Positions 49,770 through 58,397 of a DNA stretch of 64,000 nucleotides are shown piece by piece. The notes under the pieces are model-generated. The model searched no databases. It was not told the DNA's origin and worked only from the letters and a program-made list of their open reading frames with translations. Each line of letters opens with the position of its first letter. Position 1 is the stretch's first letter. The position numbers and the translations under genes were made by a program. Origin of the DNA: Gavia stellata (Eukaryota > Chordata > Aves > Gaviiformes > Gaviidae); the NCBI RefSeq assembly GCF_030936135.1, contig NC_082602.1, forward strand, positions 30,569,965 to 30,633,964, written 5' to 3'.

Positions 49770-49835
49770 TATAGGTCACTTCTCACTTGCAAATGGTAAA
49801 CACCATTAACCTGGGTAGCCTTTGTTTGACAGTCA
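49770..49835 (-). pseudogene. GUCY2G: Probable GUCY2G pseudogene exon: cyclase C-terminal segment
   Basis: An acceptor (gcatctgcag, AG at 49837-49836) is followed by a frame reading CQTKATQVNGVYHLQVRSDL. This resembles the family segment ST.(A)LL.AGGYHLQKRGTI, the GYHLQ.R pattern that follows the catalytic core. It sits at the right place, 3' of the preceding exon on the same strand. Similarity is weak after VRS, and the exon end is not defined. Confidence 0.45.
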
Positions 49836-49924
49836 CTGCAGATGCAAATAATGATTAAGAAGGTCCAACCTAAATTGCCAATGAAAGAATGAGTCAGATC
49901 TAACACAAAATCAGACGTACAAAC

Positions 49925-50040
49925 CAGCAAGCATGCCACCTATGCAAGCTGGTACTTTCCATTCTTGATGCTCTATATTTTGTGTCCCCAAGCAAGCAGT
50001 GCCGTGGCCCTGTGATTCTTTCCACTCCTGCCACCCCAGG
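49925..50040 (-). pseudogene. GUCY2G: GUCY2G pseudogene exon: cyclase domain part 3, acceptor lost
   Basis: The frame reads [20 protein letters not shown], then [12 protein letters not shown]. Homologues read [21 protein letters not shown], then [13 protein letters not shown]. The transition-state Asn of VNTASR is replaced while the Arg remains. Upstream, the polypyrimidine stretch gctcctttttcactattgg lacks an AG where the acceptor should be. After MESTSL the match fades. Confidence 0.85.
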
Positions 50041-50539
50041 TCCAATAGTGAAAAAGGAGCAAACTCTGAGACTGTCAAGTCAGAATTCATTATAGTCAAG
50101 CATTATGCCTTATATCCTGTACTGTGATCCCACAATTTCAAATCCAAACTTGAGAACGAAACCTCAGTAGCCGGTTATCAGAGGACATGCAACTGATTCT
50201 GCTGCAGAAATACCAGACTAGGTCTGAACTGATATGCCCACCTAGTGCACCCGCTGCTAGCTCAGCCCTGAAAGGAGTGAAGCCACATCAGGGCTGCAAA
50301 CCTTCCTGGAGGGGCATCTCAACTCAGTAGCACACTGAGGTAAACATTGCATACGCTGCCAGAATTGGCAATATATTACACAATATAAACACAGGCAACA
50401 TCTCAGATCTAGATAGCACGTATAGAAACTCCCCATCTTAATCCTAATTTAAACACCAACTTCATCTCTTTATTCTGTAAATCCACGACATTTTGTTTAA
50501 ATGTCCCAGTCAGGCACAAAGAAAAACCCTACTTATCTC

Positions 50540-51101
50540 AGAATCATAGAATCATAGAATTGTTTAGGTTGGAAAAGACCTTTAAGATCATCAAGTCCAA
50601 CTGTTAACCTAACACTGCCAAGTCCACCACTAAACCATGTCCCTAAGTGCCTCATCCACACGTTTTAAACACCTCCAGGGATGGTGACTCAACCACCTCC
50701 CTGGGCAGCCTGTTCCAGTGTCTGCAACCCCTTCATTGAAGAAGTTTTTCCTAATATCCAATCTAAACCTCCCCTGATGCAACTTGCGGACATTTCCTCC
50801 TGTCCTATCACTTGTCACTTGAGAGAAGAAACCAGCACCCACCTCTCTACAACCTCCTTTCAGGTAGTTGTAGAGAGTGATAAGGTCTCCCCTGAGCCTC
50901 CTTTTCTCCAGGCTGAACAACCCCAGTTCTCTCAACTGAATCACAGAATCACAGAATCACTAAGGTTGGAAAAGACCTGTAAGATCATCAAGTCCAACCA
51001 TCAACCCAACACCACCATGCCCACTAAACCATGTCCTGCAATGCCACATCCACACGTTCCTTGAACACCTCCAGTGAACTGTTTCTCATAAGACTTGTGC
51101 T
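50540..51101 (-). mobile_element. Older CR1 LINE fragment, interrupted
   Basis: The CR1 3' end on the minus strand starts with agaatcatagaatcatagaa and taggttggaaaagac. It continues through the C-terminal ORF2 (minus-strand frame with [18 protein letters not shown] and [18 protein letters not shown]). It is cut at 50938 by a second CR1. The same alignment resumes after it (51082-51101, ctcataagacttgtgctt, matching ctcatcagacttgtgctc in the CR1 at 53.9 kb). Confidence 0.88.
50939..51076 (-). mobile_element. Younger CR1 3' end nested in the older CR1
   Basis: A 138-base CR1 3' terminus, near-identical to that at 53.5 kb, is inserted in the CR1 fragment around it in the same orientation. The pentamer AACTG flanks it on both sides (50934-50938 and 51077-51081), a target-site duplication. 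Removing the insert and one copy restores the continuous older CR1 sequence. Confidence 0.85.
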
Positions 51102-52866
51102 TGTATGAATAATATCATAAATGTCATGACTTGATACATACAAAACACATCATAGAAGTACATAGCCTGTATTAGGAGTGAACCTCCTCACTCCGTTCTG
51201 AAGATCAAATCTTTTCAAGTTATCTCCATCCAAAGGGCAGCTGTCACTCACAGGTGCAGAGGAAAACATAGCTATTGATTGATTGGACCCCACAGCCCTT
51301 TCATGTAGCATATCATTGTGGCCCTGCAAAGGTCAAGTCCAGTGGCTTCAGAGAAATGAGTAATAATTATTGCAGCCAGGCAGCCAGGCACTCAAGGCAG
51401 GGGCTAGTGTCCTGAGCTCTGTCAGAACCTGCTTTGCACCCTGAAGCATAGAGATCAGCCTGCTTCCCAATACATTTTTCTTTACTTTGCTGTTACAAGG
51501 AAAACCTAGTACCCACCTGATATCTTAGCCTGCTCTTTAAAAGCAAGTACAAAGACATGTTCCAGGTCTAAATTCTAAGAGAAATGTTGTTAAATTCCCC
51601 TATACGAAGCACACCTGCAATGCAAACAGCTGCTCTGTGGTGCAACCAGTCTCCAGCCTTCCCAGATTGCTTCCCACATTGAGCAGCCTGTGCCTCCTCT
51701 CCTGCTAAATTTTCTCTGCGTGTGGTTTCATCCACATTAACCCTCTCCTCCCACAGACTGGCTCTCTCTGGGCATTTACACACTGTGACACAAACAAAGC
51801 ATTACTGGAAGGGATTCCACCCTGTTGCAAGACAGTCTGCTTTTCTGCTTACACTCACCTGCTCTAATTGAAAAGTAACATCAGCGTTTTTCTTCTGGGA
51901 GCAAACGCAGCAACATACATCAACACGCCTAAGACACAGACATTCAGGATATATATCATATTGACGTTATTGTGAAAAGACAATTAAGCCACAATAGGTA
52001 GCACAGACTTGTCAGTAACATGGCCATGAAATATGTTTTGAGAAGATCTTGCAGGTTTAAATTGCGTTGTGCTTTTTCATAAGCACATTCAGCAGAGTCC
52101 AAATGATGCAGTACTGCATGACGGGAAGTGGGGCATGTAGATCCTATTCCTTGGTGAGCACTAAAGCTGAGGTCTAATGCTAAAGCAGAAGTCTTATCAC
52201 TGCATAATGTTTGCACAGCATAAATTTACATGGTGATTAATAAGCCCTGATAAGAGCATTATGAGCACTTCTCATTATCTTCACGCCCAACACTTTGCCT
52301 AGCACCTTTTAGTGAATACCTCAAAATACTCTAAAAACAGTAACTGATTAATCTGGAAGATTTAATCTTCCTTTTACAAACTGAGAAAAACTGAGGCAGA
52401 AAGAATGACATGAGCAGGTCAGGGCAGGGACGCACGCCAGATTGATACTCATTCCAGTAGAGGGGAATGTTACTGGAACAACAGAAACAGTTGTCAAGGA
52501 AAAATATGTAGCCTGATCTGATACTTCTGAGGATGAATTGTGAATTGAGAAAATTTGCAAATTTTGCATTTATTTTACCTGTATTGGAAAGAGAAATTCC
52601 ATTTATACAGAAAATCAAGACAACAGATTTAAGGGTTCTGATGATACATAATTCATTATGAACCTGGTGACCCACCGTAACAAATCACAAGCAAACATAA
52701 GATAAAACTCAAAGGTTAATCGCCTGGAAGGAAGTATACACCAAGAGGTTTTACCTCACACTTGTAGTAGGTGTGCCACCATGCCTCAGTGGGTGACAAT
52801 CCTTACCCTCTGATGTACCCGGACCTCCACCCCCAGCTCACAACCAGCCGGACTCGGGCTGTTCAC
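51102..52866. other. GUCY2G pseudogene intron
   Basis: This is AT-rich DNA between cyclase parts 2 and 3. No further exon, RNA gene or repeat was recognised beyond the CR1 pair at its left side. Confidence 0.45.
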
Positions 52867-53042
52867 CTGTGTGAAGGCCAATAATGCAGTTTCGGCTTCT
52901 CTCTGGGTGTATGGCCTATCTCGAAAGTCATCACAGTATTCAAGAATTTCACAGACATAATAGCTATTTCTTCAGTGTGGTTGATCCCACTGTGGATGGG
53001 TAGGCTGCTAGCCACTACATAAGCATCACCAGTGGTTTCTAC
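52867..53042 (-). pseudogene. GUCY2G: GUCY2G pseudogene exon: cyclase domain part 2, frameshifted
   Basis: Acceptor gctaaag (AG at 53044-53043) and donor ACAG|GTGAAC after 52867. The frame reads VETTGDAYVVASSLPIHSG, the conserved VETIGDAYMV(A/V)SGLP with the second metal-binding Asp, then INHTEEIAIMSVKFL and FEIGHTPREKPKLH. There an extra T (within 52880-52885) shifts the frame. Without it the exon would end LH(I)GLHTG as in the family, at 175 bases. GLP has become SLP. Confidence 0.92.
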
Positions 53043-53583
53043 CTTTAGCAACAAAAAGAAAGCACCTATTCTTATTGCATATCCTAGATGTGGGATGCAG
53101 GGTGCAAATAAATCTGAACCTTCAATCCTGCACTGACTATTTTCCAATATGTAAAATAAAAGTGGGGGGAAAAAAAACAAAAATGTTTTGAAGTTACTGC
53201 ATCACAGTCCTTCACTGGACTAAACTGAAATTTTATTCAGATTTTTTTCCTAGGAGAGATCTTCAACCACTTCACAACTTTCTTTGGCAGATGGGGAAAC
53301 AAGTTTCGTCCTCACACCCATTTAATAGATTATGAAAATGCATTTCCTACTAACCTGCCTACTGAGTTATTCTAGCAGAGGTACCTCTCCAAGGCCAGCA
53401 GAAGAGTCACGATGAAAGGCTTGGGGAAGGCTTGGGGAAGAGTGGCTGTAAAGCTACCCTGCGGAAAAAGACCTGGTGGTCTTTTAAGGGGGCATGGTGG
53501 TCACACAATCACAGAATCACTAAGGTTGGAAAAGACCTGTAAGATCATCAAGTCCAACCATCAACCCAACACCACCATGCCCA

Positions 53584-54819
53584 CTAAACCGTGTCCCACA
53601 ATGCCACGTCCACACATTCCTTGAACACCTCCAGTGAGGGTGACTCCACCACCTCCCTGGGCAGCTTATTCCAGTGTCTCACCACTCTCTCAGGAAAGAA
53701 ATTTTTCCTAATATCCAGCCTGAACCTCCCCTGGTGCAACTTGAGGCCATTTTCTCTTGTCCTATCACTCGTCACTTGGGAGAAGAGACCAACATCCACC
53801 TCTCTGCAACCCCCTTTCAGGTAGTTGTAGAGAGCGATGAGGTCTCCCCTCAGCCTCCTCTTCTCCAGACTGAACAACCCCAGTTCCCTCAGCCGCTCCT
53901 CATCAGACTTGTGCTCCAGACCCCTCACCAGCTTTGTTGCCCATCTCTGGACACGCTCCAGCACCTCAATGTCCTTCTTGTAGTGAGGGGCCCAAAGCTG
54001 AACGCAGGATTCGAGGTGTGACCTCACCAGCGCTGAGTACAGGGGCACGGTCACCTCCCTACTCGTGCTGGCCACACTGTTTCTGATACAGGTCAGGATG
54101 CCGTTGGCCTTCTTGGCCACCTGGGCACACTGCCGGCTCATATTCAGCCGGCTGTCAATCAACACCCCCAGGTCCTTTTCTGCAGGGCAGCTTTCCAGCC
54201 ACTCGTCCCCAAGCCTGTAGCGTTGTCTGGGGTTGTTGTGGCCAAAGTGTAGAACCCGGCACTTGGCCTTATTGAACCTCATACAATTGGCCTCAGCCCA
54301 TCGATCCAGCCTGTCCAGATCCCTCTGCAGAGCCTTCCTACCCTCGAGTAGATCAACACTCCTGCCCAACTTGGTGTCATCTGCAAACTTGCTGAGGGAC
54401 CACTCAATCCCCTCATCCAGATCATCGATAAATGTATTAAACAAGACCGGCCCCAAAACTGAGTGCTGGGGGACTCTGCTTGTCACCAGCCTCCGACTGG
54501 ATTTCGCTCCATTCACCACAACTCTCTGGGCTCGGCTGTCCAGCCAGTTTTTTATCCAGCGAAGAGTGCACCTGTCTAAGCCACGAGCTGCCAGATTCTG
54601 CAGGAGAATACTGTGGGAGACAGTATCGAAGGCTTTACTAAAGTCCAGGTAGACAACGTCAACAGCCTTTCCCTCATCCACTAGATGGGTCACCTGGTCA
54701 TAGAAGGAGATCAGGTTGGTCAAGCAGGACCTGCCTTTCATGAACCCATGCTGGCTTGGCCTGATCCCTTGGGTGTCCTGCACGTGCCCTGTGAGCGCCC
54801 TCAGGATGAACCTCTCCAT
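53584..54819 (-). pseudogene. CR1 ORF2 reverse transcriptase and C-terminal fragment
   Basis: A 411-codon open frame, the longest in the window. It starts inside the RT domain. Motif A is YLDFSKAFD (residues 57-65), with the catalytic Asp. The PQG motif is degraded ([12 protein letters not shown]). Motif C is [10 protein letters not shown] (FADD at 145-148), with both catalytic Asp. The thumb and C-terminal CR1 region follow ([34 protein letters not shown]) up to a natural stop near the 3' UTR. The fingers and endonuclease are in other frames (54801-55208 and 55066-55554), separated by frameshifts. Retention of a long frame suggests a relatively young insertion. Confidence 0.93.
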
Positions 54820-55554
54820 AATCTTCCTGGCACCGAGGTCAGGCTGACAGGTCTGTAGTTCCCTGGATCCTCCTTCCAGCCCTTCTTGTAGATGGGTGTC
54901 ACGTTGGCAAGCCTCCAGTCATCCGGGACCTCCCCTGTTAACCAGAACTGTTGATAAATGATGGAGAGCAGCTTGGCCACCTCCTCTGCCAGCTCCCTCA
55001 GCACCCTTGGGTGGATGCCATCAGGCCCCATAGACTTGTGAGTGTCCAGGTGGCATAGCAGGTCGTTAACTGGGGAGTTTATTTTGCTCTCCATCCTTGT
55101 CTTCCAGCTCAGGGAGCTGAATACCCTGAGGATACCTGGTCTGGCTATTAAAGACTGAGGCAAGGAAGGCATTAAGTACCTCAGCCTTTTCCTCATCCTT
55201 CGTGACAATGTTCCCCCCCGTATCTAGTAAAGGATGGAGATTCTCCTTGGCTCTCTTTTTGTTGTTAATGTATTTGAAAAAACATTTATTGTTATCCCTT
55301 ACAACTGTGGCCAGATTGAGCTCTAGCTGGGCTTTTGCCTTCCCAATTCCCTCTCTACATGACCTAACGAGATCGTTGTACTCTTCTTCACTTGCCTGCC
55401 TCTTCTTCCAAAGGTGATAAACTCTCCTTTTTTTCCTGAGTCCCAGCAAGAGGTCCCTGTTCAGCCAGGCCAGTCTTCTTCCCTGCTGGCCCTTTCTACG
55501 GCACATGGGGACGGCCTGCTCCTGCGCCTTTAAGATTTCCTTCTTGAAGAACAT
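54801..55554 (-). pseudogene. CR1 ORF2, RT fingers and linker in two frames
   Basis: Two overlapping minus-strand frames continue ORF2 upstream. Frame 54801-55208 has [33 protein letters not shown] and [14 protein letters not shown], which are RT motifs 0-2. Frame 55066-55554 has GLRKKRRVYHLWKKRQASEE, the linker between endonuclease and RT. They overlap at about 55070-55200 and must be joined by frameshifts, so the element is inactive. Confidence 0.88.
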
Positions 55555-55938
55555 CCAGCCTTCCTGGACCCCTTTACCCTTCAGGACTGTCTCCCAAGGG
55601 ACCCTCTCGACCAGTGTCCTGAACAGGCCGAAGTCTGCCCTCTGGAAGTCCCTCTGGTTTTGCTGACCCCCCTCCTTACTTCGCCAAGAATTGAGAATTC
55701 TATAATTTCATGGTCACTAAGCCCAAGACGGCCTCCGACCATCACTTCTCTCACCAGTCCTTCTCTGTTTGTAAACAGCAGGTCAAGCAGGGCACTCCCC
55801 CGGTAGGCTCACTTACCAGCTGTGTCAGGAAGTTATCATCCACACACTCCAGGAACCTCCGGGACTGTTTCCTCTCAGCTGTGTTATACTTCCAGCAGAG
55901 GTCCGGTAAGTTCAAGTCCCCCACAAGAACAAGAGCTT

Positions 55939-56020
55939 GTGATGTTGGGTGTTGGGTTGATGGTTGGACTTGATGATCTTAAAGGTCTTTTCCAACCTTA
56001 ATGGTTCTGTGATTCTGTGA
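55939..56020 (+). mobile_element. CR1 3'-end fragment in opposite orientation
   Basis: About 80 bases of CR1 3' UTR on the plus strand: ggttgatggttggacttgatg, then aaaggtcttttccaacctta and an attctgtga tail. It abuts the 5' break of the large minus-strand CR1. The two 3' termini (53504-53590 and 55939-56020) form a long inverted repeat about 2.4 kb apart. Confidence 0.9.
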
Positions 56021-56065
56021 AAGCTTTGCTATTCCATGACTATTTGCTCAATAACCAGAAAGTGC

Positions 56066-56199
56066 CAAACACCATGTGCTTTAAGGATGTTATAGAAGAG
56101 ACTGCACAGGTCACTCAGGAGACTGACCACTTGAAGGGGGATGCTGAGAGAACACAAGTTGCAGCTCCGCCAAGCAATGAGCCGCTCTCTCCAGTCAAG
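56066..56199 (-). pseudogene. GUCY2G: GUCY2G pseudogene exon: cyclase domain part 1, catalytic block deleted
   Basis: A good acceptor (ttcttttcag, AG at 56201-56200) is followed by RERLIAWRSCN and directly by LCSLSIPLQVVSLLSDL and CSLF. Intact homologues read GEQLIAGKSVE, then the PE.FESVTIFFSDIVGFTK block, then LCSLS.PLQVV.LLNDLYSLFD. The block between, about 18 codons with the first metal-binding Asp, is absent. At the 3' end the expected DVYK|GT is GVW followed by GGCAC, so the donor is not recognisable. A CR1 end lies only about 45 bases beyond. Confidence 0.82.
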
Positions 56200-56526
56200 C
56201 TGAAAAGAAGGAGTAAAAGGGATAATCTCTTTTGTGACCACTGTTTCTTGTTCTCCATTTCCTTCATTTGCCCTGATTTGTTTTGGATATAGGCAGAAGT
56301 TACTGAAAGCATTTTCCAAAACTTCAGTAGGAATCAAAGAAAGCGATACATGGAGATTGCTGCCCATCATGCTGACCAGCATTGCCTTCCTACTTCTTCC
56401 CCTGCTTCTAATATTCCTTTGCATCCTCTATTGGCTTTTGTTTCTGAATTTCAAGCATGTTAGAGCAACACTTTGGTTAGCAACACATTTGTACAGAGTG
56501 TCAGTCAAAAAACCCAGGCAACATTG

Positions 56527-56639
56527 ATGACAAGAGCTCATCTACCTTCCTTTTCTCTGCCACCAACTGCATCAGTCCATCCAAATGATCAACATATTTT
56601 TCCAGTTTGCTCAGCAAGTTGTTCAAGATCCTAATGTGC
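56527..56639 (-). pseudogene. GUCY2G: GUCY2G pseudogene exon: dimerisation helix
   Basis: Acceptor CAG at 56642-56640. The frame reads HIRILNNLLSKLEKYVDHL, then QLVAEKRKVDELLSSMLPGF. This is the hinge helix linking kinase-homology and cyclase domains (family pattern SILDxMMxKLExYANHLExxVxxRTxxLxxEKxKxxxLLxxMLP). About four codons are missing between DHLDGLM and QLVAEK, where VEERT is expected. The frame then hits a stop just after MLPGFFD. The exon end is unclear. Confidence 0.88.
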
Positions 56640-57774
56640 CTGCTGGGGCATATACAACGAGGTCACATTTGTTTATCGGCTGGTAGCAAGCAACATAGCA
56701 TATTGTGTATAGTTTCAGATTCCAGTCGTTTCCTCCTGGTGGCGGGATTTCATGGCAAGGGAGGGAAAGACTTGTCTGTTCCATATTCCAGGCCTTTGCA
56801 TGAGATGCTATAGTTTGATTACACTTGGGTCCTCCTACCACATGTCTCTGCAGAATCTACATACACTGCTAATTACGTAGTCATTTCTCACGCTAGTTTA
56901 AAGGGGTAGCTTGCTGAGGGAAGAAATAATTTTCAAAGAAAATAATTTTCCGATCTGGCATAATTTAACACTGGCCTCACTGGAGCAGAATAAAGATTCA
57001 TCTATTTCAAAAGCCTCCCTCTGACAGTAACCACAAGCAGCTGCTTACAGAAAGTAAAAAAGCAACAGAACACATACACAGTGAATCTCAGGGTCCCCTA
57101 TAACAACCACTGTAACCTACAGGTATCTTGCAAGACACAAAGCTGTAGGCTTGCATCCTGGCCAAATTCCATCATACATTATTATATAATAAAATACTGA
57201 GATATTGAAAGGAATAAAATGCAATTACCCAAGAGAAAGAGTTGCAGGGAGGGGAGATGGAGGTTATATACTTTTTAGAAAGCACAACTGCAAAGGATGA
57301 GGCACTTTTATATATTTTATCTTTTTAGCTTATTTTGAGGCTTTTTATATATAGCAAGCTTAATGTGACCTATTTTGCTTCAAGAAGAGACTAGACAAAC
57401 ATTTGAAATGAGCAGGGAGAGTACTGACCACAGATACAGAAAACCAAACAGGAAGCACTCTGTCTTCTGTGATGCCTGAAGCAACCACAATCTGTATTAA
57501 AAAAAAGGGGACTAGCTTACTATTTGCCTAAATAACATGACATCTGGTTTCAACTGGGTATTAATTGTCTTCATTTCCTGCTCTAAACCACCAAACATTG
57601 TCGTGTGGGCTGTTCAGCAGCTACTATTTCCCTTCTCTACAACAGCCGCATTTGCGTGGTGAACAAACAACTCCTGCACATTTCACACGGTCTACAAAAC
57701 ACTTTTGATACCTGTCAGGTGAAAGGTATAACCTGTTTGTGGTAATAAGCCTTTCACAAGTGAGCAAAACTCAC

Positions 57775-57942
57775 CCTTCATAGCTTGCTTCTCTTGACCA
57801 CTTTTTCACAGACAAGAAAATTAGTCTCTGCACGGTATTTTCATCTCAACAAGCTCTTAACGTGGTGATGTTTCTTGCATTGCACTTCTCCAAACACACT
57901 GGGATGGCTGTAGGGATGAGTCCTTGATTCTGTTGATAATCT
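57775..57942 (-). pseudogene. GUCY2G: GUCY2G pseudogene exon: end of kinase-homology domain
   Basis: Acceptor gttcag (AG at 57944-57943) and donor GTGAGT after 57775. The exon begins in a frame reading (E)IINRIKDSS, the conserved EIINR(I/L)K of receptor cyclases. It then needs a shift to the frame reading LEKCNARNITTLRAC-stop-DEN and SVKKWSREASYEG. Family members have the pattern KCN..(Y)ITLM(R/K)ACWDE(N/D)P, so the stop (TGA, 57848-57846) replaces the invariant Trp. The exon end is in correct phase with the next exon. Confidence 0.87.
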
Positions 57943-58186
57943 CTGAACACAGCAAGCATGATTCGTCATGATCCCAGGTCCCCATGTGGCTATCCTCATT
58001 TTAGTATTTCTCATATTTGATTGAAAATGTGTATAACAAGAAAAGGGATGTGTCCTTCCTGTAAAGGGTTTCAGCTCCCCACTTGTGAAAGCTTCCAGGC
58101 TGAGGATTGCATACTACCAGGGAACCAGTAGGAATTAGTGCCAGAACTTACACAAATAAGAATATCAAATAAGGAGAAACTGTCTT

Positions 58187-58308
58187 TCAAATATGCAATG
58201 GACAAGAAGATATCATATGAGTGCTTCAGATATACTGGAGAGAAAGATCAAATATGCAATGGACAAGAAGATATCATATGAGTGCTTCAGATATACTGGA
58301 GAGAAAGA
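58187..58308. repeat. 61-bp perfect tandem duplication
   Basis: Two identical head-to-tail copies (58187-58247 and 58248-58308) of a unit starting tcaaatatgcaatggacaag, about 250 bases upstream of the GUCY2G kinase-homology exon remnant. The identity implies a recent origin. Confidence 0.93.
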
Positions 58309-58386
58309 GCGGTCATGGTTACTGAAACAGATATAAAACTGCCAAGGAGTTTTGCTGAGCTGCTTGAAATTTTGGGCATGGTGGAA

Positions 58387-58397
58387 GGGGGGGGGGG
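58387..58397. repeat. Poly(G) run
   Basis: Eleven consecutive G residues; a likely site of length error or polymorphism. Confidence 0.7.

Larger units (their letters stand above)
53504..55938 (-). mobile_element. CR1 LINE, 2.4-kb fragment (endonuclease end to 3' tail)
   Basis: This is the largest repeat in the window, on the minus strand. Its 3' end (53504) has tcacagaatcac-type tail repeats and the ctaaggttggaaaagacctg signature. Its 5' end breaks off within the endonuclease domain of ORF2; a frame near 55900 reads GDLNLPDLCWKYNTAERK, the C-terminal part of CR1 endonuclease. ORF2 is broken into at least three frames, so it is dead. It lies in a GUCY2G pseudogene intron, in the same orientation as that gene. 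Confidence 0.95.
49770..57942 (-). pseudogene. GUCY2G: GUCY2G pseudogene (receptor guanylate cyclase G)
   Basis: Decayed exons of a membrane guanylate cyclase lie in the correct order on the minus strand. From 5' to 3' they are the kinase-homology end (57775-57942), the dimerisation helix (about 56527-56639), cyclase part 1 (56066-56199), cyclase part 2 (52867-53042), cyclase part 3 (about 49925-50040), and a probable next exon (about 49770-49835). An intact protein of this family binds ligand outside the cell and makes cGMP inside. Here there are two frameshifts, an in-frame TGA, deletion of the FSDIVGFT block, a lost acceptor, a lost donor and a lost transition-state Asn, so no functional cyclase can be made. 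GUCY2G is chosen over other family members because it lies next to TECTB in other vertebrates, where the human copy is also a pseudogene. Upstream kinase and transmembrane exons were not found. Confidence 0.88.

Noticed and set aside
53591..54652. Plus-strand ORFs of 77-139 codons within the CR1
   Set aside because: They are antisense shadows of the CR1 ORF2 reading frame.
53504..56020. Twin-priming explanation for the inverted CR1 arrangement
   Set aside because: Twin priming inverts an internal 5' segment, but here both parts carry their own 3' terminus, so two separate insertions fit better.
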